From the NCBI GenBank assembly GCA_011392765.1, contig WYCW01000003.1, positions 1 to 44,458 on the forward strand: a stretch of DNA of 44,458 nucleotides, in the 5' to 3' direction. Below are positions 16,453-25,155 of the stretch, piece after piece (positions within the stretch are counted from its first letter, which is position 1; each line of letters opens with the position of its first letter). Below the pieces are notes generated by a model. The model was not told where the DNA came from. It did no database searches and saw only the letters and a program-made list of their open reading frames with translations. The stretch comes from Candidatus Thiosymbion ectosymbiont of Catanema sp. Cochon2018 (GTDB taxonomy: Bacteria; Pseudomonadota; Gammaproteobacteria; Chromatiales; Chromatiaceae). A program made the position numbers and the translations under genes.

Positions 16453-16980
16453 CTAGCCTTCCGCCTTGGTGTCGCGGATCGCGGCGAGGGTACGGACTAG
16501 TTTGCCCGGGACCTCGTTGAGCGTCGCCGCGAGCTTCTGCACCGGGGCCTTCATCACGGCCATCAGCTGACTGATCGCCTCGTCGTAGGTCGGCATCTTC
16601 GCCAGCGTATCCAGCTCAGAGGGGTCCAGCAGCTTGCCCCCGATGGCGACCAGTTTGACCTTGAACCGATCATGCCCCTTGGCAAATGCCTGGGCCACAC
16701 GCGCCGCGGACCCCGGATCCTCCTGCGAAAAGGCCAGGACCAGCGGACCTGTGAGACCTTCTTCCATACAGGCGAAATCCGTGTCGGCAAATGCGCGTTT
16801 AGCCAACGAGTTCTTGACGACGCGGACATAGACCCCGGCCTTGCGGGCCTCGACCCGCAGATCGGTCATCTGTTCCACCGTCAAGCCCCGGTACTCTGCC
16901 CCGACGGCCGAATAGGCATTCCTTGCAACTTCCGCGACCTCGGCGACGATCGCTTCTTTTTGGGCAAAACTCAGTGCCAC
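16453..16980 (-). CDS. rplJ: 50S ribosomal protein L10
   Basis: A protein of 175 residues starting (M)ALSFAQKEAIVAEVAEVARN. I place the start at GTG 16980 because GGGGAGG lies eight bases upstream and the length then matches L10 of E. coli. An in-frame GTG three codons earlier overlaps that ribosome-binding site. The conserved core GLTVEQMTDLRVEARKAGVY and the C-terminal KLVRTLAAIRDTKAEG are present; the C-terminal helix anchors L7/L12 dimers. It is the base of the stalk and usually represses its own operon by binding the leader. Confidence 0.95.
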   Translation of the reverse strand: MALSFAQKEAIVAEVAEVARNAYSAVGAEYRGLTVEQMTDLRVEARKAGVYVRVVKNSLAKRAFADTDFACMEEGLTGPLVLAFSQEDPGSAARVAQAFAKGHDRFKVKLVAIGGKLLDPSELDTLAKMPTYDEAISQLMAVMKAPVQKLAATLNEVPGKLVRTLAAIRDTKAEG

Positions 16981-16999
16981 AGTCGTCACCTCCCCATTT

Positions 17000-17220
17000 G
17001 AGCTACAGGGCCTAAGCCCCAGGTCCTCCCGGCATCCGTCCGATGCGGGGAGTCCACCTGTGCGCCCTCACCGGGAGGTGGCCCGCGCTTGCGTACCACT
17101 CCGATTCAGGAGCACCGTCTACGCAGGCTTACTTGATTAAGCCAGGGCCGGAAGTTCTCTACCCGGCTCGGGCACCTGCGGTCTTTGACGGCCACCCCAC
17201 CACGAGAGACCAAAATTCAT
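17000..17220 (-). promoter_or_regulatory. Candidate L10 leader region upstream of rplJ
   Basis: The 634 bases between rplA and rplJ contain a repeat-free, structured, GC-rich stretch directly upstream of rplJ. In most bacteria the mRNA leader here binds the L10-L12 complex for autoregulation. I identify it by position only and have not folded it. The other half of the gap is filled by repeats at 17353-17551. Confidence 0.35.
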
Positions 17221-17352
17221 CTTGCCGAATGGCGAGACGAATTTCGGTTCTCGCAACGGGATGCCCCAAAGATTCTTACAGCTCGACCGAGACCCGTTGC
17301 GGGCGACCCGATCGAAACTTTACTGTTTTTCCTTGTTTTCCGGCTGGTAACA

Positions 17353-17450
17353 CTTAGAGACTGTCTAAAAAGGGACTGTAGGCTGGGTTGCGGCCAGGGA
17401 CGGCCAAAACCCAGCCATAATCAAAGCTGGGGTTCGTTCCATATCAATGC
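17353..17450. repeat. Repeat family E with flanking motif
   Basis: AGAGACTGTCTAAAAAGGGA is followed by a palindrome built from GTAGGCTGGGTTGCGGCCAG and GGCCAAAACCCAGCC, then AGCTGGGGTTCGTTCC. The whole is an inverted copy of 44083-44170, so the unit is about 90-100 bases. Confidence 0.75.
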
Positions 17451-17479
17451 GACCTTTGGTCCCGATAGGAAACCTTTTT

Positions 17480-17551
17480 AATCCGCAGATTACACAGATT
17501 TCCACAGATTATTTCGTTCTTAATCTGCGGAAATCTGCGTAATCTGTGGAT
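17480..17551. repeat. Palindromic repeat family A, complete
   Basis: AATCCGCAGATTACACAGAT pairs with ATCTGCGTAATCTGTGGATA around a TTATTTCGTTCTTAA centre. It lies 63 bases beyond the rplA stop, between rplA and rplJ. Confidence 0.85.
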
Positions 17552-17614
17552 AAAGAAAGTCCGGCTCTCCAAACCGCGCCAAATCATTCAGGATTGCTTT
17601 TAACCGGATAGCTT

Positions 17615-18310
17615 CTACAACGAAAGCGCGGAATGATCGATCTGAAGTCCCGGCCCCATGGTGGAGGAGACGGTGACCCGGCGCATATATACCCCCTTGG
17701 CAGTGCTCGGCTTGGCCTTCATCAGGTTGGCCAGCAAGGCCTCCAGGTTCTCGCGCAGGGCTTGGGGGGCGAAATCCATCTTGCCCAAAGGGCAATGGAT
17801 GATCCCGGCCTTATCGGTCCGGTAGCGGACCTGACCCGCCTTGGCATTGGTCACCGCGTCCGCTACGTTGGGGGTAACGGTCCCCACCTTGGGGTTCGGC
17901 ATGAGGCCACGGGGTCCCAGGATCTTGCCGAGCTGACCGACCACCCGCATGGCATCCGGCGAGGCAATCACCACATCGAAGTCCAGGTTCCCGCCCTTGA
18001 TCTCGGCGGCCAGGTCTTCCATGCCGACCCGATCGGCACCGGCGGCGGTTGCCGCCTCCGCATTCGCGCCCTGGGTAAAGACCGCGACCCGTACCTGCTT
18101 GCCGATCCCATTGGGCAGCACCGTGGAGCCGCGCACGACCTGATCGGACTTGCGCGGATCGACGCCCAGATTGACGGCCACGTCGATGTTCTCAGTGAAC
18201 TTGACTTGAGACAACTCCTTGAGCAGCGCAAACGCCTCTTCGGCGCCGTACAGCTTGCCCCGCTCGACCTGCTCGCGGATGGCCCGCACCCGTTTCGATA
18301 GCTTAGCCAT
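17615..18310 (-). CDS. rplA: 50S ribosomal protein L1
   Basis: A protein of 231 residues starting [20 protein letters not shown]. It has the conserved segments [20 protein letters not shown] and [19 protein letters not shown], the signature loop of L1, and a C-terminal [12 protein letters not shown]. It binds 23S rRNA at the L1 stalk and can repress its own operon by binding the rplK leader. Its ATG overlaps the rplK stop by one base (ATGA), so translation is coupled. Confidence 0.97.
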   Translation of the reverse strand: MAKLSKRVRAIREQVERGKLYGAEEAFALLKELSQVKFTENIDVAVNLGVDPRKSDQVVRGSTVLPNGIGKQVRVAVFTQGANAEAATAAGADRVGMEDLAAEIKGGNLDFDVVIASPDAMRVVGQLGKILGPRGLMPNPKVGTVTPNVADAVTNAKAGQVRYRTDKAGIIHCPLGKMDFAPQALRENLEALLANLMKAKPSTAKGVYMRRVTVSSTMGPGLQIDHSALSL

Positions 18311-18744
18311 CAGGTCACGCCCTCCACATTCAGGCCCATGGCGCGTGCACTGCCGGCGATGGTCCGCACGGCCGCATCCATATCCGCAGCCGTCAGGTCG
18401 GGCATCTTAGTGGTAGCGATCTCCTCGAGCTGAGCGCGGGTAACGGTTCCTACCTTGGTCATATTCGGGATGCTGCTGCCCTTGGGAACGCCGGCGGCTT
18501 TCTTGAGCAACACAGAGGCAGGAGGCGTCTTGGTGACGAAGGTAAAACTGCGATCCGCATAGACGGTGATGACCACCGGGATCGGCAGTCCTTTTTCGAG
18601 GTTTTGCGTCTTGGCGTTGAACGCCTTGCAAAACTCCATGATGTTGACGCCGTGCTGTCCGAGCGCCGGGCCGACCGGTGGGCTCGGGTTGGCCTCGCCG
18701 GCCTTGACCTGCAGCTTGACGTAAGCCGATATCTTTTTTGCCAT
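18310..18744 (-). CDS. rplK: 50S ribosomal protein L11
   Basis: A protein of 144 residues starting [20 protein letters not shown]. The conserved [20 protein letters not shown] stretch carries the thiostrepton-region prolines, and the C-terminal RNA-binding domain contains GTARS-like [14 protein letters not shown]. The ATG at 18744 gives the family length; the frame is open 12 codons further up. Upstream lies GGGAGAACACACAAT, a usable ribosome-binding site. nusG, its normal neighbour, is 11.8 kb away, so the rplKA transcript must start within the inserted region or arrive from far upstream. Confidence 0.97.
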   Translation of the reverse strand: MAKKISAYVKLQVKAGEANPSPPVGPALGQHGVNIMEFCKAFNAKTQNLEKGLPIPVVITVYADRSFTFVTKTPPASVLLKKAAGVPKGSSIPNMTKVGTVTRAQLEEIATTKMPDLTAADMDAAVRTIAGSARAMGLNVEGVT

Positions 18745-18930
18745 ATTGTGTGTTCTCCCGTGGGTGCAAACGCCGGGCACTTTGCCTGGCTCCCCTGCTC
18801 CGATCGCTATGCGCTCGGAGATTCGATGTCTCTGTCGAGACTGAAAATTGTTTTTTCCGCAAATGAACGCAAATCAATCGCAAAAGGTCATGTTATCTTT
18901 TCTGTTCGCAGATTATTTCATTTTTATTTT

Positions 18931-19005
18931 TTGTATAAGTCAACCCGTACCTCATCATAATATACAATCAAAGCGGATTCGATTTTATCCATATGAAGAG
19001 CTTAT
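18931..19005 (-). pseudogene. 3' fragment of a partner (immunity-like) gene
   Basis: About 75 bases match, with scattered changes, the 3' end of the small gene at 29123-29554 (bases 29123-29195). They encode a decayed version of its C-terminus (VYCDGVWVDLYKK there). The fragment sits beside the rplK upstream region and marks the edge of the inserted array. The rest of 18745-19150 holds a partial family D repeat (about 18856-18885) and the hairpin ACCCCCTT/AAGGGGGT at 19024-19043. Confidence 0.6.
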
Positions 19006-19150
19006 TATTATTCTGTTTTTAGAACCCCCTTCTTTAAGGGGGTGTCGCAAAAGCACGTAGGCCGCGAACCGCATCGTTGAACAATGCCACACCCAATGTG
19101 GTGTGTGGGATCGGTGGGATTTGATGTCACATTCGTGGAGACTTAATATA

Positions 19151-19558
19151 TTAACCCTTCTCAACAAAGTAGAGCTTATTTATTTCAATTAAAAAACCTT
19201 TTGCTAGTTGGTTAATCGTGATTTTCTCAGCTTCTGTCTGAAATGGATCTAGATGGTCATCATAGAAGCTAAAATAGTAACCTCCATGTGCAGAAATAGA
19301 ATTCATCAATCTAAATCCATTGTTGGTAAGTTTATACAAAATAGGATCCCCCCTCTTTACGGCTATTCTTATTTGCTTGTTTGTTTTGAGGGCGACGAAT
19401 CCCTTCTCTTTTCTTATAACTAATTCATATATACTTTCCTTCGCTTCATCTGGAAGAAAGAGGTGAGTACATGAGTTAGTATATGTTTTATTAATAAACT
19501 TTCCATTCAGCTTAACCCCTTCGTCAATGATTGCATTAACTTTAATCTCTAAACACAC
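19151..19558 (-). CDS. Small partner protein of secreted peptide 1 (candidate immunity protein)
   Basis: A protein of 135 residues that I do not recognise. It starts GTG-TGT-TTA (MCLEIKVNAIIDEGVKLNGK) with AAGGAA seven to eight bases upstream. It has alternating short beta-like stretches and no signal peptide or membrane segment, so it should be cytoplasmic. The gene is AT-rich compared with the ribosomal genes around it. It follows the leader-peptide gene 19653-20111 by 94 bases. A second copy at 27815-28186, about 95% identical over 110 residues, has lost its original C-terminus. By position it could be an immunity protein; no function is shown. Confidence 0.7.
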   Translation of the reverse strand: MCLEIKVNAIIDEGVKLNGKFINKTYTNSCTHLFLPDEAKESIYELVIRKEKGFVALKTNKQIRIAVKRGDPILYKLTNNGFRLMNSISAHGGYYFSFYDDHLDPFQTEAEKITINQLAKGFLIEINKLYFVEKG

Positions 19559-19652
19559 GACAAATTTCCTTGCAAGTTTCTTTTCGAAAAAAGATGGCTA
19601 AGTTCATTTTAAACTCAACCATCTTTATACTCTAAATCCGGACACTTATATA

Positions 19653-20111
19653 TTATCTCCAGGGACGACCATAAAAGACATGACCTCCATAACCTCTTCT
19701 ACTTTGATAATGGGAATAATGCACAGGAGTACGCGTATGCCCCCTTGGGCCATGCCTTATCACATTGTTTCGTCCAAATGCCTGTCCGGCCAATCTTCGT
19801 GCCTGGGATGCCCTCCCACAATAAACGGTACATCTTCTGCGTAAGGCACTAACTGCAACCCTACGACTAGCATGGCGAGTAACTATCCAGCGGGCTCCAT
19901 TCCATACTAGCACTGCAGGTAGCGCCTCTCCTGACGTTTCATCCATCTCCTGGTCAGATAGGAGTGCCATCTCGCCTAAATCAGAATTCATGGCCGAATC
20001 GCCAAAGGCAAATGCCATATCGTCTTGATTCAGGCCTTCAGCTAAGGCTGGCTGAAAGACGAAGCCTGCGAGTATCAGGATAACAAACAAATATTTTAGC
20101 CTTTGAAGCAT
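19653..20111 (-). CDS. Secreted leader-peptide protein 1 (conserved leader, variable basic tail)
   Basis: A protein of 152 residues. Residues 1-25 form a Sec signal peptide (MLQRLKYLFVILILAGFVFQ then PALA). Residues 26-62 are shared with five paralogues in the window: LNQDDMAFAFGDSA, then LLSDQEMDETSGE, here with TSGE in place of TEGE. The tail (about 90 residues) is unique and rich in Arg, His, Gly and Tyr. It has two cysteines (RRRCTVYCGR) and ends VHYSHYQSRRGYGGHVFYGR, then PWR. The start is set at ATG 20111, where the signal peptide begins. I infer a small secreted toxin or bacteriocin-like protein; the partner is 19151-19558. Confidence 0.72.
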   Translation of the reverse strand: MLQRLKYLFVILILAGFVFQPALAEGLNQDDMAFAFGDSAMNSDLGEMALLSDQEMDETSGEALPAVLVWNGARWIVTRHASRRVAVSALRRRCTVYCGRASQARRLAGQAFGRNNVIRHGPRGHTRTPVHYSHYQSRRGYGGHVFYGRPWR

Positions 20112-20170
20112 GATTATATCTCTAGCGAGGCTTCGCCTCAGACCGACGAGGCGTGACCAACCGCACCGAA

Positions 20171-20230
20171 GAACCACGGAGGCAGACACGGATAAACACG
20201 GATCACAATCCGTGTCTGCCTCCGTGGTTC
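20171..20230. repeat. Palindromic repeat family B, near-perfect
   Basis: GAACCACGGAGGCAGACACG pairs exactly with CGTGTCTGCCTCCGTGGTTC. It lies 60 bases upstream of the leader-peptide 1 start. Confidence 0.88.
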
Positions 20231-20264
20231 AAAGGATTTGCGATTCCTGGCCAACAAGAGGCAG

Positions 20265-20335
20265 AACTATTTTTGTGCAGCGCACAAACTTGACTCATTT
20301 GTAAAAGTCCGAGGCAGTCGAGGAATCCTAGTCAG
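20265..20335. repeat. Dispersed dyad element, copy 2
   Basis: Second copy of the 95-157 element, with the TTTGTGC/GCACAAA dyad, CTTGACTCATT, and GAGGAATCCTAGT. It joins a further repeated piece (20335-20385) that recurs at about 26115 and 27590. Confidence 0.55.
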
Positions 20336-20389
20336 TTAATCAATGGATAATGAACGGAAGGCCGAAGTTTCGGTGAAGTTGCTCGTTTA

Positions 20390-20649
20390 TCATTTTCTTA
20401 TAAGTTTACTTCGTGATGCTAGAAGTAAGGTAGACCAGAACTTTTGATCATCTACAGAGGTACAAACTCTAATTACTTCTTCCTCTTTATCGTCATAGAA
20501 AGCTTCTGCTTTTATCTGGTATTTAATTCCGTCTTTCTCTATAAACTCATGCTCAGATTCCTTCAGGAGATTTAAAATTCGCGATTTATCGCTTGATAAT
20601 ATTTCCTTTATTTTTTATCAGCAAGATGTTTTGCGATGTTTTTGTCCAT
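20390..20649 (-). pseudogene. Decayed paralogue of the partner gene at 25156
   Basis: Starts MDKNIAKHLADK and then loses frame by a short deletion near codon 13. In the shifted frame it runs IKEILSSDKSRILNLLKESE, then FIEKDGIKYQIKAEAFYDD and VDDQKFWSTL to a TGA at 20390. This parallels the intact 86-residue protein at 25156-25416 (MDRTIAKCIADKRLKEIFSD...VTVDDQKFWST). It has no leader-peptide gene of its own directly upstream. Confidence 0.75.
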
Positions 20650-20663
20650 TTTATCGCTAGTCA

Positions 20664-20931
20664 TCACAAATCGATAAATTTATCCACTATATTAATCAAT
20701 TCGCAGTCATTCTTCACTTCGCCAAGCATCTTTCTCAGACGAAAAAACCCCTAGTTGCATTTTATAGCTTACTCCAATATAGGCTCATGAGTAAAAAGGT
20801 AATCAAATCTTTCAATGAGCGAGTTGCAGTCTCCTATAGATTGTTTGATATCCATTTTCACTTTTAAGAAGTCAATACTTCCATTAATACCCATCAATCG
20901 AATTTCTAATAACATCAGTTCTATTCTTCAT
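20664..20931 (-). pseudogene. Decayed paralogue of the partner gene at 26359
   Basis: Starts MKNRTDVIRNSIDGY and stops, because two bases are missing compared with MKNRIDVIRDSIDGYLNG of the intact 90-residue protein at 26359-26631. The rest of the gene is recognisable down to VDKFIDL-TGA. It ends 14 bases before the pseudogene 20390-20649, so two unrelated partner genes once stood in tandem. 20932-21025 repeats sequence found next to 26359. Confidence 0.75.
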
Positions 20932-21025
20932 AGCTAGGAACCTCGAAGTTATTGATAACAAAGTGAGTGTCCTTTTTATCGGGAGGGTTAATATCTCGCG
21001 GATTCAGGAACGCCATAGTTGGTCG

Positions 21026-21793
21026 TCACTCAATATCATTCGGATCGACTCCCAGCGCCCGCAATTTTTTTGCCAATCGTGCGGCCCGTTGTTCGGCCGC
21101 TTCCTGACCCGTCAGCACTAACTCGCCATTCAACGTTTCCCAGCGTAACCAAAGCGTCTCAACACCTTTGTAGACACCCTGCCAAGGTACCATTGCCAAT
21201 CCTAAGCGCCGACTGATAAGGCGATCTTGGGCGTCACGCTTTAACTCTTCATAAACACCGTCACGCAGAGCAAACCCTGCCCAATCCTCCGGATCAAATG
21301 GGTCATACCAGAAATACTCCGGTACTCGTAGCCGATCTTGATAAATTTGCTTTTTTTCCCGTTTATCGATTTTTCGTGTACTATCAGACAATAGCTCGAT
21401 TACCACATCGGGCGTTTTACCCCCTTCTTCCCACACGACCCAACTTTTGCGCTCACGCTTAGGAACACCCAACACCACAAAAACATCAGATCCTTTAAAG
21501 TCTTGATTATACATTTGCGCCGCGCTGAAGTAAACAAACATATTACCACTCACGTAGCCGTCCGGACGTTGCGCCAGCCAGGTATCCAGCGTATCGATAA
21601 GTAAATCCATTTGTAATTTATGTCTCTGCGTTTCCATAGGAACCCCATCGCAACAGGGCAGATCATCCTGGGTGGGCAGTGACGCAGTCACAGGAAAAGG
21701 CTCACCTCCAGCTTCCCCGGAAAGCGGTTTACACTCCGTGGATGACAATGCCACCTCATTTTGGATCTTTTCCAAGGCAACGGCGGTTGACAT
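21026..21793 (-). CDS. Uma2-family PD-(D/E)XK endonuclease-like protein
   Basis: A protein of about 255 residues (if ATG 21793 is used; ATG 21817 and a longer open frame to 21910 are alternatives, all with weak ribosome-binding sites). The Uma2/DUF820 core is clear: VFVVLGVPKRERKSWVVWEE, then GKTPDVVIELLSDST with the catalytic PD and E, then KREKKQIYQDRLRVPEYFWY and DPFDPEDWAGF. The C-terminal helix (GQEAAEQRAARLAKKLRALG) is typical. The family is abundant in cyanobacteria and large proteobacterial genomes and has no established cellular role. It interrupts the leader-peptide array. Confidence 0.85.
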   Translation of the reverse strand: MSTAVALEKIQNEVALSSTECKPLSGEAGGEPFPVTASLPTQDDLPCCDGVPMETQRHKLQMDLLIDTLDTWLAQRPDGYVSGNMFVYFSAAQMYNQDFKGSDVFVVLGVPKRERKSWVVWEEGGKTPDVVIELLSDSTRKIDKREKKQIYQDRLRVPEYFWYDPFDPEDWAGFALRDGVYEELKRDAQDRLISRRLGLAMVPWQGVYKGVETLWLRWETLNGELVLTGQEAAEQRAARLAKKLRALGVDPNDIE

Positions 21794-21889
21794 GTGTTCG
21801 GTCCCGTATGGTTGCATGGGATTTCTGTTAGAAAAACCCGAGGTCGGCGAGTCCCATTCCTGGCGCGTCCGGAGGGGCGTTCTGCGGTT

Positions 21890-22010
21890 TTTGCCGCAAA
21901 TGAACGCCAATCAACGCAAATCGGTCATAAAAGATTATATTATCTTTTTTGTCCGCAGATTACGCAGATTCTCACAGATTGTTTCGTTTTCAATCCGCGG
22001 GCATCTGTAG
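21890..22010. repeat. Repeat family D arm followed by family A
   Basis: CGCAAATGAACGCCAATCAA (family D) is followed by TTATATTATCTTTTTTGTCC and the family A left arm; the right arm is decayed (CAATCCGCGGGCATCTGTAG). The same D-spacer-A order occurs at 24863-24955 and 30290-30415, so the unit was duplicated as a block. Confidence 0.7.
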
Positions 22011-22041
22011 TCGATTATTCAGGCCTGTCATATAATTGTGG

Positions 22042-22599
22042 TTAAATAGGAAAAAAGGTTAATTCTTTAGGCGTTTTCTTTCCACAAGATACAAGTTCCA
22101 TTATACCAGTCTCGGATTCTTGATTGTCACAATCAATGCCATAAACAAAATACTGCTCATCAGATTTAAGAGATTCATAGGGATACACACCGCTGCCATT
22201 CTCTAATTCATGCAAAAATGATTGCTCTAAAGATATATTAAAAAGAACAAGCTCCATGCGTATATACTCATCCAATTTTTCAAATAGATCGACCACACAG
22301 CCCACCTCCACTATTTTAATAGCAAAATATCTTGGTGCGGGAATAGGTAAAAACAATACTAAACCTTTCCTGGTCGATCTGTTTATCTTAACCTCTACCC
22401 CCATCGTTTTTGAGAGATTATCGATATTCCTCTTTTCTCTATAGGTATATCCTACGGCATAAAGTACAGTATTAGCATCTTTAGTATGATCGGAAGATTG
22501 AATGTGGTTTAACATATAGAGTCCACGGCTCATATCTATATCAGTAAGACATTCTTTTATAGCATTATTTTGATTTTGATATGGATTTTTATTCGCCAT
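22042..22599 (-). CDS. Small partner protein of secreted peptide 2 (candidate immunity protein)
   Basis: A protein of 185 residues of unknown family, starting MANKNPYQNQNNAIKECLTD at ATG 22599. No signal peptide or membrane span; AT-rich coding sequence; many Asp and Glu residues. It has a beta-rich middle (AVGYTYREKRNID, VEVKINRSTRKGLVLFLPIP) and a C-terminal half with YIRMELVLFNISLEQSF. It lies 232 bases downstream of leader-peptide gene 2. Position, size and composition suggest an immunity or antidote role, which is inference. Confidence 0.65.
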   Translation of the reverse strand: MANKNPYQNQNNAIKECLTDIDMSRGLYMLNHIQSSDHTKDANTVLYAVGYTYREKRNIDNLSKTMGVEVKINRSTRKGLVLFLPIPAPRYFAIKIVEVGCVVDLFEKLDEYIRMELVLFNISLEQSFLHELENGSGVYPYESLKSDEQYFVYGIDCDNQESETGIMELVSCGKKTPKELTFFPI

Positions 22600-22679
22600 G
22601 ACTTAACATCCTCTCATAATGTCATTATTCAGGCTCTTATTCTGAAATCAATAAAGTGGCATATAACAAAGTTAAATCA

Positions 22680-22725
22680 CCACCGGCAAAGCCGGTGGCT
22701 TATTGGGTGAGCCCCTCAAAGGGGC
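22680..22725. other. Hairpins between peptide 2 and its partner
   Basis: CCACCGGC/GCCGGTGG (22680-22687 and 22691-22698) and GCCCCT/AGGGGC (22711-22725) are strong short hairpins. Further structure follows at 22777-22825 (TTACAAGGTACCTTGTAA). No T tract follows on the minus strand. They might stall or process the transcript between the two genes. Confidence 0.4.
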
Positions 22726-22831
22726 CATAAAACCATGAGTCGCCCAAGGCGGCAGACTGAGGTAAGCAGCTTCAACCGGCAAAGCCGGGGGGTTACAAGG
22801 TACCTTGTAATGTTTCAAGGTACCCTTTTAC

Positions 22832-23290
22832 TTATCTACGTCTCAAATGATAATGACCTCTATCCCTCGTTTTCCAACCACGACCAGGCAATCTCGAATT
22901 ATGAAGTTGTTCATTGAGATTTCTCAGGGTGCGACTTCCTATTTTCGATCTGTAATGCCTGTTTGAACCCCAACGAACGCTTGTTGTGTTAAAGCCACCA
23001 CTGCGGCTATAACTACGTCCATAACGAAGCCAAGCTCTAGCTGGACCGATAGCGTATCTGGCATATCGCAAGACATTAAATGCTGCAATTGCGAAAGGAA
23101 TCCATTCTCCTTCTGTTTCATTTATCTCCTGATCAGATAGGAGTGCCATTTCGCCTAAATCAGAGTTCGTGGCCGAATTGCCAAAGGCAAATGCCATATC
23201 GTCTTGATTCAGGTCCTCAGCTAAGGTTGGCTGAAAGACGAAGCCTGCAAGCAGCAGGACAATAAACAGATATTTTAGCCTCTGAAGCAT
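22832..23290 (-). CDS. Secreted leader-peptide protein 2 (conserved leader, variable basic tail)
   Basis: A protein of 152 residues. Signal peptide at residues 1-24 (MLQRLKYLFIVLLLAGFVFQ then PTLA), then the shared LNQDDMAFAFGNSA and LLSDQEINETEGE ending near residue 62. The tail begins with a hydrophobic segment WIPFAIAAFNVLRYARYAIG, then turns strongly basic (RYGRSYSRSGGF, SNRHYRSKIGSRTLRN, GWKTRDRGHYHLRRR). A hydrophobic patch straight after the leader recurs in the other paralogues. The start is ATG 23290; the open frame runs 18 codons further up through the conserved upstream block, but the signal peptide marks the true start. Partner: 22042-22599. Confidence 0.72.
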   Translation of the reverse strand: MLQRLKYLFIVLLLAGFVFQPTLAEDLNQDDMAFAFGNSATNSDLGEMALLSDQEINETEGEWIPFAIAAFNVLRYARYAIGPARAWLRYGRSYSRSGGFNTTSVRWGSNRHYRSKIGSRTLRNLNEQLHNSRLPGRGWKTRDRGHYHLRRR

Positions 23291-23474
23291 GATTATAGCT
23301 CTCATCCCACTTAATGCTGGATCTCTAATGATCGAATTTGGCAAAGATTAAGGGACTGGGGCTGGTTGTGATCACCGGTTGCCCCTACACGAACGAGCCT
23401 TTCTCATTAAAACTTCCGTTAATGGAAACATGGACCGCCACTACTATCATCTATTGACATCATACTTTAGTCGA

Positions 23475-24164
23475 TTATTTGGGACCATCATGGTATATAA
23501 TCTTAGTTGCTAAAGCATCTATATAGGACGTATCAAATATGTTGCGTAAATTAGAATCGCACATGAATATTTTTTTATTTTCCACGAATTTTCCAATTAT
23601 ATCCGCGTATTGTCTTTTTGATGCAACGGAAATACTGTTATTCAAGTAGTCCCTATATAAAATATATTTTATAGGGAAGTCTTCCATGAACCTATCATCA
23701 TTTATATTCTTCCTGTTAATCAAATCGATTAGTTTTGTCTCGAAATTTTTCTCGACAAATATAATATACCAAAAACAACCCACCTCTCTTGTTTCAAAAA
23801 AAATCCCCTTATTATCATTGTTCAATTTTGCACAATAAAACCTATTCTCATTTTTATCTGAAAATAATTTATCTATGGATTTATACCACCAACTTCCAGT
23901 AAGCTCTTCTCTTTCCAGATCTTTATAAAAAAGACCTTCGGAAAATATATTGTTCAGTTTATCATCGAATGCCTCTCCCGCCCGCAGTGGTTGGTTAAGA
24001 TGACAGGCAAAAATGGAGATTCCTGACGAGTTTCCCAACCGCTCGGTTAATTCAACGTCAAAATCCATCCATTTCCAATTTTCGTACCCTTCACCTTCTG
24101 GATATAGGAATTTATATCTAGATATATCATGATATAAAGACCTATATCCTATTCTTGGATTCAT
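23475..24164 (-). CDS. Partner protein of secreted peptide 3 (candidate immunity protein)
   Basis: A protein of 229 residues, unrecognised, the largest of the partner set. It starts MNPRIGYRSLYHDISRYKFL and has many aromatic residues in acidic surroundings (YENWKWMDFDVELTERLGN, LTGSWWYKSIDKLFSDKNEN). No signal peptide or membrane span. Very AT-rich, unlike the flanking ribosomal genes, which suggests recent gain. It follows leader-peptide gene 3 by 130 bases on the same strand. Confidence 0.65.
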   Translation of the reverse strand: MNPRIGYRSLYHDISRYKFLYPEGEGYENWKWMDFDVELTERLGNSSGISIFACHLNQPLRAGEAFDDKLNNIFSEGLFYKDLEREELTGSWWYKSIDKLFSDKNENRFYCAKLNNDNKGIFFETREVGCFWYIIFVEKNFETKLIDLINRKNINDDRFMEDFPIKYILYRDYLNNSISVASKRQYADIIGKFVENKKIFMCDSNLRNIFDTSYIDALATKIIYHDGPK

Positions 24165-24294
24165 TTGTCTGCCCGACCTAGAAAAACTTAAGGTGCCCTA
24201 TGGGACAAAAATACCTTACCCTTCATGCGTATGGACGCACGAACATGAAAAGGCTTGCAAACCGCACTTGTTAGTGCTACAGGATTAGGTTTTC

Positions 24295-24732
24295 TCAACG
24301 TACACGCCAAGGGCTATTCCGATATATGTGTCTCCTCGAGTGGTTCCGTGAAGATCTTCCCCAACCTACATGGGAAATTTGACCCCGACCTCCTGTTTGA
24401 AGTACATGCCTATTGTGGCGTAGTAATATCCTATGGTTATTAGAGGAAATTACCCTCCTATAACCCCATCTTGCGCCATAACGGCCGGCAGCCCAAATAC
24501 CTGCTCTAGCTAATGCCCAAGCTGCACCATATACTAACGGCCACGCCTCTCCTTCAGTTTCCAACATTTCTTGATCGGAAAGCGGAGCCATTTCGCCCAA
24601 ATCAGAGTTCGTGGCCGAATCGCCAAAGGCAAATGCCATATCGTCTTGATTCAAGCCCTCAGCTAAGGCTGGCTGAAAGACGAAGCCTGCAAGCAGCAGG
24701 ACAATAAACAGATATTTTAGCCTCTGAAGCAT
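24295..24732 (-). CDS. Secreted leader-peptide protein 3 (conserved leader, variable basic tail)
   Basis: A protein of 145 residues. Signal peptide (MLQRLKYLFIVLLLAGFVFQ, PALA), then LNQDDMAFAFGDSATNSDLG and APLSDQEMLETEGE. After the EGE comes a hydrophobic, Ala-rich stretch AWPLVYGAAWALARAGIWAA. A His/Arg-rich end follows: SSNNHRILLRHNRHVLQTGG, SHVGWGRSSRNHSRRHIY, and the final NSPWRVR. ATG 24732 has AGGTG upstream. The tail shares no obvious identity with the other tails apart from the closing Pro-Trp. Partner: 23475-24164. Inferred to be an exported antibacterial or effector peptide. Confidence 0.72.
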   Translation of the reverse strand: MLQRLKYLFIVLLLAGFVFQPALAEGLNQDDMAFAFGDSATNSDLGEMAPLSDQEMLETEGEAWPLVYGAAWALARAGIWAAGRYGARWGYRRVISSNNHRILLRHNRHVLQTGGRGQISHVGWGRSSRNHSRRHIYRNSPWRVR

Positions 24733-24955
24733 GATTACACCTATCATCCCACTTAATGCTGGATCTCTAATGATCGAATTCGGCAAAGATTAAGGGACTG
24801 GGGCTGGTCGTGATCGCCGGTTGCCCTGATTAAGCATCCGGATCTCGGCAGCTCCGTTTTTTGTCGCAAATGAACGCCAATCAACGCAAATCAGAAGATC
24901 ACATTATCTTTTTTGTCCGCAGATTACGCAGATTCTCACAGATTATTTCGTTTTT
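24733..24955 (-). repeat. Conserved block upstream of leader-peptide gene 3
   Basis: About 220 bases nearly identical to 30157-30380 upstream of leader-peptide gene 6. The proximal ~90 bases also precede gene 2 (23291-23380). It contains GGATCTCTAATGATCGAATT near the gene, and then repeat D and the left arm of repeat A. It may carry the shared promoter, but I see no clear -35/-10 pair. It also gives homology for recombination between cassettes. I see no gene in 24956-25155. Confidence 0.65.
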
Positions 24956-25155
24956 AAGCAGAATCTTCCCAGTTGAATGTTCACCAATTTCCACATTTAC
25001 CTACGAGGCGTTAATAGCTAGATGGCGATGGAGTTAAGGTCAGGGGCATGAAAAAATTCTTTGTTCGACTCAGCTGATTCTTTATCTTTTGGAATAATTA
25101 ATATGAAAACGTTGGTTAAAGATAAATCGCCAATGTATCGTTTAATGTATAGAAC

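Noticed and set aside
23291-23344. Upstream in-frame extension MPNSIIRDPALSGM of leader genes 2, 3 and 6 as part of the protein
   Set aside because: It would bury the Sec signal peptide, is absent in genes 1, 4 and 5, and the ATG at MLQRLK has a ribosome-binding site. Treated as conserved upstream DNA.
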